From positions 1 through 6,594 of the forward strand of contig CAYJXJ010000230.1 in NCBI GenBank assembly GCA_964374095.1: a DNA stretch of 6,594 nucleotides, read 5' to 3'. Position 1 is the first letter of the stretch. Each line of letters starts with the position of its first letter. The translations under genes were made by a program, and so were the position numbers. The stretch is from CAYJXJ01 sp964374095 (GTDB taxonomy: Bacteria; Elusimicrobiota; Elusimicrobia; UBA1565; UBA9628). Below are positions 1 through 5,127 of this stretch, piece after piece. The notes below the pieces were generated by a model. It was given only the letters and a program-made list of their open reading frames with translations. It did no database searches and was not told the origin of the DNA.

Positions 1-83
1 GTGCCGCTATTTCAAGAATAATTTAGACGCGCAACCGTATAATGACGCCGTAGGAAAAAAACATTCGGGGAGCCCCGGACCTG

Positions 84-326
84 GTGGTTGAAATCATCTC
101 GGAAACGTCCCGCAAGACCGATAAGACCATCAAGCGCAAGCTCTACGCGGGCCACGGCGTGCGCGAGTATTGGATCGTCGACCCAGAATTGGAAACCGTG
201 GAAGTTTATCGCATGAGCGACCGCGGGTATGTCCGCGCGGCCGAGTTGTCCCGGGAAGCCGGCCATACCCTCGAGACCCCCCTCCTGCCCGGCTTTCAGC
301 TCAAGCTTTCCGATATCTTCCCGTAA
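84..326 (+). CDS. Uma2 family (DUF820) endonuclease, C-terminal fragment
   Basis: The 80 readable residues match the C-terminal half of Uma2/DUF820 proteins, a PD-(D/E)xK-fold nuclease family abundant in bacterial accessory DNA, usually about 180-200 residues long; the physiological substrate is not established. Visible landmarks are the VVEIISETS strand with its acidic residue (E3 from GTG84), D13, K17 and Y21 spaced as in the family's D..K...Y block, the hallmark GVREYWIVDP, and the closing LLPGFQLKLSDIFP. Family-like sequence (KNIRGAPDL) continues in frame upstream to position 54, just after an in-frame TAG at 51-53, so GTG84 is not a credible native start. The N-terminal half, with the family's first catalytic Asp, is absent. 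Upstream sequence is AT-rich and shows no Uma2 similarity in any frame. Probably a remnant or frameshifted copy; family identity is confident, function is not. Confidence 0.75.
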   Translation: MVEIISETSRKTDKTIKRKLYAGHGVREYWIVDPELETVEVYRMSDRGYVRAAELSREAGHTLETPLLPGFQLKLSDIFP

Positions 327-466
327 TACCCTGGGCGCCCTGACGGCGCGAGGCGTCGATCACCAGGCGTTCTCCTTTCGGACGGCGGACGGGGAGCGGC
401 CGTCGAAATCAAGCCGACCGCATCTCCGCTCCCGCGAGACGCGCCGGTCGCGCCAGGCCAACGCCT

Positions 467-976
467 TCACGAGCGCTTCCGATCCGGCGAGCTCTCGAGG
501 GAGAGCTTGCGCCGCAGGAACAGAACGTCCTGGGCGTCCTTGGGACGGACCGTCTCCTTCATGCGGATGAGCGAGCGCGCGTCCGCGTAGGGTATCGCCG
601 TTCCCTCGACGGTCAGGCTCAGGGCCGAGGGCGCCGCCTCGTCATAGGACACGCCGCAGGCCTTGCCCATCAAGTCCACGATGAACTCGTCCCCCACCCG
701 GACGACCTGGTAGCTCTCCACATCGGTCTCCGCGACATCCCGGGCCGCGTTGTCGGGCAGCCGGGCCATGGCCTTCTTGACTCTGGCCACGTTCTCCGCG
801 GAGGGATCCACGAGCAGGTCCACGTCCATGGTGCCGCGCGTGTAGCCATGCAGGATCATGGCGAATCCCCCGATCACCAGGTAGCGCGCGCCCTCCTCGT
901 TGAGGGCCCGGCAGAGGAAGACCAAATCCTCTAGGCGGGGCGGCCGGCAGTCCTGGCGATCTGATCCAGAGCCCAA
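467..976 (-). CDS. MNT/DUF6036-like nucleotidyltransferase (putative toxin-antitoxin component)
   Basis: A 169-residue protein with the minimal pol-beta nucleotidyltransferase core. GG at 36-37 lies in YLVIGGFAMILHG, D51 and D53 form the DVDLLVD metal-binding pair, and D101 in FIVDLMG is the likely third carboxylate. Near the C-terminus, RPKDAQDVLFLRRKL (144-158) is the helix typical of stand-alone MNT-like and DUF6036 enzymes. Such proteins transfer a nucleotide to a tRNA or a partner protein in several toxin-antitoxin systems; the target here is unknown. The chosen start is TTG at 976, which has a Shine-Dalgarno GAAGAGG at 984-990, 7 nt upstream. It overlaps the preceding small gene by 46 bp, implying translational coupling. 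An alternative is TTG at 925, with poor spacing. All catalytic residues look intact. Toxin versus antitoxin role is inferred from context only. Confidence 0.8.
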   Translation of the reverse strand: MGSGSDRQDCRPPRLEDLVFLCRALNEEGARYLVIGGFAMILHGYTRGTMDVDLLVDPSAENVARVKKAMARLPDNAARDVAETDVESYQVVRVGDEFIVDLMGKACGVSYDEAAPSALSLTVEGTAIPYADARSLIRMKETVRPKDAQDVLFLRRKLSLESSPDRKRS

Positions 977-1143
977 AGATCGGCCTCTTCGAAGGTCCTG
1001 AAGCGCCAGACTCCCTTGGGAGCCACGCGGCCGCCCTGGAGCTTGGCGATGGTGTCGAGGAGGATGCGGGCGTTGACGATCGGGTCACCGGCCAAAGCGC
1101 GCCGGGTCACGACCTTGCCGACCGCCTCATCGAAATCCCCCAC
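931..1143 (-). CDS. Small partner protein of the MNT-like nucleotidyltransferase (putative antitoxin)
   Basis: A 70-residue soluble protein with no named domain that I can assign. The C-terminal block PKGVWRFRTFEEADLWALDQI resembles small proteins encoded just upstream of nucleotidyltransferase genes in toxin-antitoxin-like pairs; the N-terminal half (FDEAVGKVVTRRALAGDPIV) looks helical. The start is GTG1143. The frame opens earlier, at TTG1164, but that codon lies upstream of a strong -10 hexamer (1150-1155) and would not be transcribed from it. No Shine-Dalgarno precedes GTG1143 and the expected transcription start falls on it, so a leaderless mRNA is likely. The stop lies 46 bp inside the next gene, so the two are co-transcribed. 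The antitoxin role is inferred from small size, gene order and overlap. Confidence 0.6.
   Translation of the reverse strand: MGDFDEAVGKVVTRRALAGDPIVNARILLDTIAKLQGGRVAPKGVWRFRTFEEADLWALDQIARTAGRPA
984..990 (-). promoter_or_regulatory. Shine-Dalgarno for the nucleotidyltransferase at 976
   Basis: On the minus strand GAAGAGG lies 7 nt before TTG976, inside the coding sequence of the upstream partner gene. It decides the unusual TTG start and supports translation coupled to the 70-residue partner. Confidence 0.5.
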
Positions 1144-1149
1144 GCCCCT

Positions 1150-1178
1150 ATTGTACCCTCTCAACCAATCGACCGCAA
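1150..1178 (-). promoter_or_regulatory. Sigma-70-type promoter of the second nucleotidyltransferase module, apparently leaderless
   Basis: Reading the minus strand, the -35 TTGCGG (1178-1173) is separated by exactly 17 bp from the -10 TACAAT (1155-1150, 5 of 6 consensus bases). The GTG start at 1143 is 6 nt further on, so the transcription start would coincide with the start codon. The promoter lies in the 41-bp gap between the truncated AbiEii-type gene and the small partner gene, giving the second module independent transcription. Confidence 0.6.
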
Positions 1179-1184
1179 GGGCCT

Positions 1185-1472
1185 CTAATCCGGGGCCGCG
1201 TCTCTCTTAAAGCTGTCGGCGTCGAAAAAGCTCGGGAAGGATCGCTCCACCTTAAGGCCGCAGCCAAGCTCCGAAGCCAGGGACTCGATGACCCGGGGAA
1301 CCCGATGGAATATGCCCGGGTCGGAGGTGAAGAAATCCAGGTCTTCGGAAAGGCGGTGCTGGAGATAGAATGCCGACAGGGCGGTGCCGCCGGTGAGATA
1401 GAATGCGGCGTTGAGGTCGGTCCGGGAGAAGGCCTTAAGGAATTCGCCTTGAAAAGGCGTCAATAGGGTCAT
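1185..1472 (-). CDS. AbiEii/AbiGii-type nucleotidyltransferase, short (probably C-terminally truncated)
   Basis: A 95-residue protein matching the N-terminal part of the AbiEii/AbiGii toxin family (PF08843), the nucleotidyltransferase toxin of type IV toxin-antitoxin and abortive-infection systems, which normally run well over 200 residues. Hallmarks visible are FYLTGGTALSAFYLQHRLSEDLDFF: the GG of the nucleotide-binding turn followed by the family's HR(L)SEDLDF metal-binding motif. The reading frame ends soon afterwards at AAPD-stop, and the following 41 bp lead straight into another module's promoter, so the C-terminal portion is missing; no continuation is seen in the other frames. ATG1472 is the start that begins the family-like sequence; AGGG lies about 9 nt upstream. 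It overlaps the DUF6922-type gene by 38 bp. Toxin activity is doubtful in this shortened form. Confidence 0.72.
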   Translation of the reverse strand: MTLLTPFQGEFLKAFSRTDLNAAFYLTGGTALSAFYLQHRLSEDLDFFTSDPGIFHRVPRVIESLASELGCGLKVERSFPSFFDADSFKRDAAPD

Positions 1473-1710
1473 AGAGGTGCGCCCTGGGGCCGGGAATGCC
1501 GAGGTGCCAAGACCACAATCTCTCCACTTCAATCGGCAGATGGAGTTTGGCGAAATGGCGCCGGACCGCTTCCCTACCTCCGGCGTCGCGGATGTCGCCG
1601 GCCGACCCCTTAGACAGCACGCGGCCAAGGTACCATTCCTCGAAGGCCTCGGTCTTATAATCCCGCTCGGAGAAGTCGTAATCCCAAATCAGCGAGCGAT
1701 TGACTTTCAT
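1435..1710 (-). CDS. DUF6922-type small protein, putative antitoxin of the AbiEii-type gene
   Basis: A 91-residue soluble protein resembling the DUF6922 type commonly encoded directly upstream of AbiEii-type nucleotidyltransferases. Recognisable blocks are the N-terminal WDYDF (9-13), WYLGRVLSKG (26-35) with an acidic GDIRDAGG loop, and the aromatic LPIEVERLWSWHL (58-70). The C-terminal 20 residues (from GIPGPRAHLYD) look like an extension and read over the first 38 bp of the downstream gene; coupled pairs more usually overlap by only a few bases. ATG1710 is chosen over upstream in-frame ATGs at 1737 and 1815 because the family match begins there and a good promoter places its -10 only 7 nt before it. 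The antitoxin role is inferred from gene order; the family match is by eye. Confidence 0.7.
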   Translation of the reverse strand: MKVNRSLIWDYDFSERDYKTEAFEEWYLGRVLSKGSAGDIRDAGGREAVRRHFAKLHLPIEVERLWSWHLGIPGPRAHLYDPIDAFSRRIP

Positions 1711-1717
1711 CCCCTTT

Positions 1718-1746
1718 AGTTTAACAGCTTCCACCATTGTTGTCCA
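1718..1746 (-). promoter_or_regulatory. Sigma-70-type promoter of the DUF6922/AbiEii-type operon, apparently leaderless
   Basis: On the minus strand the -35 TGGACA (1746-1741, 5 of 6 consensus bases) is 17 bp from the -10 TAAACT (1723-1718), and ATG1710 follows after 7 nt. The predicted transcription start therefore falls at or next to the start codon. AAAGGGG abuts the ATG directly and is too close for a normal Shine-Dalgarno. Confidence 0.55.
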
Positions 1747-1784
1747 GGGCGCGTCCAAGTCCAACGGCCGGTAGCGCTCCCGAT

Positions 1785-1814
1785 TTGACCCGGCCTCCGG
1801 ATTTTTGGTAAACA
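1785..1814 (+). promoter_or_regulatory. Promoter of the peptidyl-prolyl isomerase gene (extended -10), apparently leaderless
   Basis: The -35 TTGACC (1785-1790, 5 of 6 bases) is followed after 18 bp by TAAACA (1809-1814). The -10 is weak by itself but is preceded by TGG, an extended -10 element. ATG1821 is 6 nt downstream and no Shine-Dalgarno is visible. It diverges from the toxin-antitoxin promoter at 1718-1746, with 38 bp between the two -35 boxes. Confidence 0.45.
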
Positions 1815-1820
1815 TGCCCC

Positions 1821-2690
1821 ATGAAAATCCTTGCTCTTGCCGTCATCGCCTCGCTCACGGCGTCCTCGGCACCCGCGGCGTTCGCCGCCCCCAATAAGCC
1901 CGCCGACGTCCTCGTGACCGTCAACGGGACCAAGGTCCGGCGCGCCGAGGTCCAGGAGCGGCTCTGGCAGCGCTACGCGACTCAGGCCCTCAACGAGGTG
2001 GTCGACGACCTGCTGGTGGAGCAGGCGGTGAAATCCCTGGGGATCAAGGCCGACTCCCGCGAGGTGGATACCCGGCTCAAGCGCATCCAGGGCCAGTTTC
2101 CAGACGAGGGGACGTTCAAGCAGCGACTCGCCTCCTCGGGCGGCACGCTCAAAGCCCTCAAGGAGCAGATCCAGGGGCAAGTCCTGCGCGAGGCACTCCT
2201 CATCTCGGCCGCGGGGATCAAGATCACCGACGCCGACGTGCGAAGCTTCTTCGACGCCAACAAGGACAAGCTCGGCTCTCCGGAAGCGGTCCGGGCGCGC
2301 CACCTGCTGGTCGCCAGCGAGAAGGAAGCCCAGGATTTCCTGGTCGCCCTGCGCGCCGGGGCGGATTTCGTGAAGTTGGCCGGCTCGGTCTCGCTGGACG
2401 CCCAGAGCAAGCCGCAAGGCGGGGATCTTGGCTTCATCGCCCGCGGCATGGTGGTGCCGGAGATCGAGACCGCGGTGATGGCCCTAAAGCCCGGGGAAGT
2501 CTCGGGGCCGGTCAAGACCGCGCTGGGGTGGCATCTCTTCAAGGCCGAGGAGCGCCGGGCCGCCAGCCCGGCGGATTTCGCCCAGATCAAGGGCGATCTG
2601 GCCTCGGCCATCCTCGCCGACCGCCTGACCAAGGCCTGGCCCGACTACATCAAGGAGCTGCGCCAGAAAGCCAAGCTCGAGACGCCCTAG
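1821..2690 (+). CDS. Secreted parvulin-type peptidyl-prolyl cis-trans isomerase / SurA-like chaperone
   Basis: A 289-residue foldase that isomerises X-Pro bonds and chaperones proteins outside the cytoplasm. Residues 1-23 form a Sec signal peptide (charged MK, hydrophobic stretch, AAFAA before a likely cleavage site). Residues 29-150 are the SurA/PrsA-like helical chaperone domain, beginning with VLVTVNGTKVRRAEVQERL and containing the VVDDLLVEQAV helix. The parvulin domain spans about 157-245: VRARHLLV with H161, the GADFVKLA helix, the signature GGDLGFIARGMVVPEIETAV, the LKPGEVSGPVKTALGWHLF segment with H238. A C-terminal helix from 251 to 285 would pack on the chaperone domain. Length and single parvulin domain fit PpiC/PrsA-like proteins rather than two-domain E. 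coli SurA. The C-terminus is soluble, and no lipobox cysteine is present, so it is probably free in the periplasm. ATG1821 starts the signal peptide; convergent with the coiled-coil gene. Confidence 0.9.
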   Translation: MKILALAVIASLTASSAPAAFAAPNKPADVLVTVNGTKVRRAEVQERLWQRYATQALNEVVDDLLVEQAVKSLGIKADSREVDTRLKRIQGQFPDEGTFKQRLASSGGTLKALKEQIQGQVLREALLISAAGIKITDADVRSFFDANKDKLGSPEAVRARHLLVASEKEAQDFLVALRAGADFVKLAGSVSLDAQSKPQGGDLGFIARGMVVPEIETAVMALKPGEVSGPVKTALGWHLFKAEERRAASPADFAQIKGDLASAILADRLTKAWPDYIKELRQKAKLETP

Positions 2691-2705
2691 CCGCCGGCAG
2701 GCGGC
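2690..2705. other. GC-rich hairpin between convergent genes
   Basis: GCCGCC (2690-2695) and GGCGGC (2700-2705) form a 6-bp stem with a GGCA loop immediately after the isomerase stop codon. There is no T-tract on either strand, so it is not a standard intrinsic terminator; it may protect the 3' end or assist termination between the convergent genes. Confidence 0.3.
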
Positions 2706-2737
2706 GGTCCCGGCGCCATATGAGGAGGGCGCCAGGG

Positions 2738-4984
2738 CTAGGCGGGACCGGGCCCGATCCACTCCTCCAGTTTTCGGCGGCGCTCCGCTTCGCGGGCGAG
2801 GGCTTCCTCGGCCAGCCGGACGCGCTCCTGGGCTTCCTGGAGGGCGTGTTGCGCCTCGGCTCCGGCGGGAGCCGCTGGGACATCCGAGGCGGGGGCCGGT
2901 TTTCGGGCCGACTCCGCGCGCCGTCCGGCCTCCAGGCGCTCGGTTTCAGCGTCGTCGATGCTCTTGAGCGCCGCGGCCTCCCGCGCGCGCGCCTGCTCTT
3001 GGGCCTCCCGAGCCAGGGCCGCCTGCTGCTGCGCGGCCGCGGCCTGATGCCGCAAAGACTCGCCGGACTGCTCGGCGGCTTTGCGAAGGCCCGTCTCGGT
3101 GGAGAGCGCCTCTTTTGCGCCGACAAGACCCGCCTGAACCTCGGAGAGTTGCCGGACCGCCTGCGCCTCACGCTCTCGCGCCTGCTTCTCGGCCTCCAGA
3201 GCCAACTCCAAATGCCGCTGCGCGGCCGCGGCCTGATGCCGTAATGACTCGCCGGATTGCTCGGCGGCCTTGCGAAGGCCCGTCTCGGTGGAGAGGGCCT
3301 CCCGGGCGGCGACAAGTTCCGCCTGTACCTCCGAGAGTCGCCCGACCGCCTGCGCTTCACGCTCTCGGGCCTGCTGCTCGCCCTGGCGAACTTCGGCGAG
3401 AAGCTGCTGGCGTAGCGCCTGCTCGTCATCAAGCGCCTTGCGCAGCGCAATCTCGCGCGCCGGGGCTTCTCCCGCGGCGGCCAGCCGCAGCTCAAGGTCA
3501 GACTCGCGAGACTTGGCCTGCTTCTCGGCCTCCTCCGCCCGGGACACGCGCGTCTGCAAGGGCAGGCGCTCGTCCTCCAGGGCATGCCGCAGGGCCGCCT
3601 GGCGCAGATTGGACTCGTGAGCTTGGATGAAGCGGCGCTCCATGTCGGCCAGTTGGACACGCAGCTCCTGCTCCCGCGCTTCGAATTCCTTGCCGGCCCG
3701 CCCCGACTCGGCGGACCCGCGGTCAAGCTCCTGGCGCAGGCGGGCGCCGTCCTCCGCGGCGGCCTCCAGACGCTGCCTTTCGGCCGAAAGCTCCGCCAGC
3801 AGGGCTTGGTTTCCCTCCTCGACGTCCTGCCTGAGGCTCCGCTCTCGCGCCAAATCGACTTCCATGGCCGACCCCCGGACCCGGGCCTGTTCGACGCGAT
3901 CCTTCAGTTCGCCGATTCGTTCGGCGAGTTCGGCCTCCTTGGCGCGCAGGAGGCCCTCCATCTCGCTGCGCGCTGTCCGATCGGCGAGGGCGGCGGATTC
4001 CAGGGACCGCCGCGCCTGCTCCCAGCGGCCGCGCTCCAACGCCAGCTCCGAATCCAAACGCTCGACTTCCGCTTCCAGGCCCTGAGACTTCCCGCTCTCG
4101 CGCCGCGCCGCGGCCTGGGCCTCCCGCACGGCGGCCGATTCCTGCTCCAACGTCGCCTCCGTGGCCGCGCGCGCGCGTCTCAGGAGTTCCGCGGCGAGCT
4201 TGAGATCTTCCGCTTCAGCCCGGAGCGAGCGACGCTCCGCAGAGCGCTCCGCCTCGATGGCGGCAAGCCGGCCGACATGGATCCGCTCCTGGTTCTCGAG
4301 GCGCGCCGAGGCGTCGGCATGGATTCGCTCCCGCAAGGAACTTTCTTCCAGCTCCAGGGTCCGCCGCCGCTCGGCCTCGATGGAATCGAGGCGAGCCTCT
4401 CGGTCGGCCAACTCTTTGACTTGAATCTCCAAGGCCGCCTCGCGCTCCCGCAGGAGCGCGGCCTCGGTTTCCCATTCCGCGTCACGCTCGGCGCTGCGGC
4501 GGGCGAGCTCCTTGACGCCCTCGGCCTCCCGGGAATCGGCTTGGGCCTTGAGTCCCTCCCGCACTCTCTGCGCCTCTTGCGCCGCCTCCTCCCGAAGACG
4601 CGCCAGGCGCGCCCCCTCCTCGCGAGTCCTCCGATTCAATTCGTCCTCGCGCAGGGACAATTGCCGCTCCCGCTCCAGGACCGGCGCCAGGTCGAGCTTC
4701 CCGGCGAGCCTCAAGGCGACGTACTCCTCCGCCCGCTTCAGGAAGGCCAGCCGCTCGACGCCGGTCTCCGGCCGCAGCGACAGGACGCGCTCCAACGCGC
4801 CGTAGTCCGCCTCGGCCTTGGCGCGTCCCTCGCCTTCGGACCGGGCCTTGGCCTCGCGTTCCGCCAGGGCCCTCTCCAGTGCATGGATGCGCTCCAGGGC
4901 CCAGCGCAGCGACAAACGGGCCGCGTCGAGGTTGTCGATGGCATCGACCGCCGACAGGGCTGGGATGGGGGGTTTGTCCTCCAC
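2738..4984 (-). CDS. Large coiled-coil protein of unknown function
   Basis: A 748-residue protein dominated by Glu, Arg, Ala and Leu, with continuous heptad-like helix from about residue 105 to 690. I do not recognise the family. There is no signal peptide, membrane segment, Walker motif or cysteine, so it is not an SMC ATPase and is probably cytoplasmic and structural or scaffolding. Residues 1-20 are a short acidic, proline-containing leader. Residues 20-60 are a helix with W28, and 70-105 (ETGVERLAFLKRAEEYVALRL) looks like a small non-coiled module. A degenerate repeat array covers about 437-680, with two near-identical 63-residue units at 540-602 and 603-665. An Ala/Pro linker (695-709) separates a last helix ending in WIGPGPA. 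The start is GTG4984, the only good initiator after the in-frame TAA at 5009-5011; it has no Shine-Dalgarno. The gene lies downstream of gdh in the same orientation, 143 bp away. Confidence 0.8.
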   Translation of the reverse strand: MEDKPPIPALSAVDAIDNLDAARLSLRWALERIHALERALAEREAKARSEGEGRAKAEADYGALERVLSLRPETGVERLAFLKRAEEYVALRLAGKLDLAPVLERERQLSLREDELNRRTREEGARLARLREEAAQEAQRVREGLKAQADSREAEGVKELARRSAERDAEWETEAALLREREAALEIQVKELADREARLDSIEAERRRTLELEESSLRERIHADASARLENQERIHVGRLAAIEAERSAERRSLRAEAEDLKLAAELLRRARAATEATLEQESAAVREAQAAARRESGKSQGLEAEVERLDSELALERGRWEQARRSLESAALADRTARSEMEGLLRAKEAELAERIGELKDRVEQARVRGSAMEVDLARERSLRQDVEEGNQALLAELSAERQRLEAAAEDGARLRQELDRGSAESGRAGKEFEAREQELRVQLADMERRFIQAHESNLRQAALRHALEDERLPLQTRVSRAEEAEKQAKSRESDLELRLAAAGEAPAREIALRKALDDEQALRQQLLAEVRQGEQQAREREAQAVGRLSEVQAELVAAREALSTETGLRKAAEQSGESLRHQAAAAQRHLELALEAEKQAREREAQAVRQLSEVQAGLVGAKEALSTETGLRKAAEQSGESLRHQAAAAQQQAALAREAQEQARAREAAALKSIDDAETERLEAGRRAESARKPAPASDVPAAPAGAEAQHALQEAQERVRLAEEALAREAERRRKLEEWIGPGPA
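2990..3178 (-). repeat. 63-residue tandem repeat in the coiled-coil gene, second copy
   Basis: The downstream copy of a 189-bp direct repeat, encoding residues 603-665. It is exactly in frame and in register with the copy at 3179-3367. Residues E625-Q652 are identical to E562-Q589, while the DNA differs at several synonymous positions. Confidence 0.9.
3179..3367 (-). repeat. 63-residue tandem repeat in the coiled-coil gene, first copy
   Basis: The upstream copy, encoding residues 540-602 (nine heptads). It abuts the second copy without a spacer. Older, more diverged units begin at residues 437 and 493, and a partial one at 668. Confidence 0.9.
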
Positions 4985-4991
4985 GGGAGGA

Positions 4992-4997
4992 AGGATA
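4992..4997 (-). promoter_or_regulatory. Possible -10 hexamer of the coiled-coil gene
   Basis: TATCCT on the minus strand lies 7 nt before GTG4984, the same geometry as the other first genes in this window. No good -35 is seen at 17-18 bp (CCCAAT or CCCCAA), so an activator may be needed; the shared 12-mer at 5026-5037 lies 28 nt upstream of the hexamer. Confidence 0.25.
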
Positions 4998-5025
4998 GCC
5001 GGAAGTTGTTACGAATTGGGGTCCT

Positions 5026-5037
5026 GCGCTTCCAGTA
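5026..5037 (-). promoter_or_regulatory. Shared upstream 12-mer (coiled-coil gene copy), candidate regulator site
   Basis: TACTGGAAGCGC on the minus strand, 41 nt before GTG4984. The identical 12-mer occurs 42 nt before the gdh start (6454-6465). If transcription begins at the start codon, the site sits just upstream of the -35 position, where activators commonly bind. Confidence 0.4.
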
Positions 5038-5054
5038 ATTGATGGCGCCGTTCC

Positions 5055-5122
5055 TCACATCCGACAAATTCAAACCCAAATCGGCTCTCCGTGGAAGGAG
5101 AGTGTCAGATGTTAGGATGTGA
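5055..5122 (-). other. Nested, mutually exclusive inverted repeats downstream of gdh
   Basis: In minus-strand RNA the 3' arm UGUCGGAUGUGA (5066-5055) can pair with UCACAUCC (5122-5115; 8 bp) or with CAUCUGACA (5111-5103; 9 bp with one G-U), but not both, because both use GGAUG. Inside lies a separate hairpin, GGAGAG/CTCTCC (5085-5090 with 5097-5102), followed on the minus strand by a broken T-rich stretch. It starts 6 nt after the gdh stop, so it could be a gdh terminator or mRNA-stability element, or a leader structure for the coiled-coil gene if transcription reads through. Confidence 0.4.
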
Positions 5123-5127
5123 CCCCG

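Noticed and set aside
38..43. Perfect TATAAT hexamer
   Set aside because: No -35 at 15-19 bp upstream (agaata at 17 bp) and the only downstream frame is a gene fragment; it lies in AT-rich sequence where a chance match is easy.
381..404. GACGGC/GCCGTC hairpin as a bidirectional terminator between convergent genes
   Set aside because: Stem of 6 bp with a 12-nt loop and no T-tract on either strand; too weak to call in GC-rich DNA.
229..570. 113-codon + strand frame between the Uma2 fragment and the nucleotidyltransferase
   Set aside because: It overlaps both better-supported genes, is Ser/Arg/Pro-rich low-information sequence and has no start signals.
1162..1164. TTG1164 as the start of the small partner gene
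   Set aside because: It lies upstream of the strong TACAAT -10 hexamer, between the -35 and -10 boxes, so it would not be on the transcript from that promoter; GTG1143 fits better.
1716..2417. 233-codon open frame antisense to the isomerase gene
   Set aside because: Shadow of GC-rich coding; the + strand frame has a signal peptide and a complete parvulin domain.
2738..4984. SMC/Rad50-type chromosome segregation ATPase
   Set aside because: The protein is long and coiled but has no Walker A, Walker B or ABC signature motif at either end.
3584..5038. 484-codon open frame on the + strand opposite the coiled-coil gene
   Set aside because: It is a mirror of a gene rich in GAG, GCC, CGC and CTC codons, whose complement lacks stops. 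It has no recognisable domain, and the minus-strand frame has clear heptads, in-frame repeats and silent substitutions.
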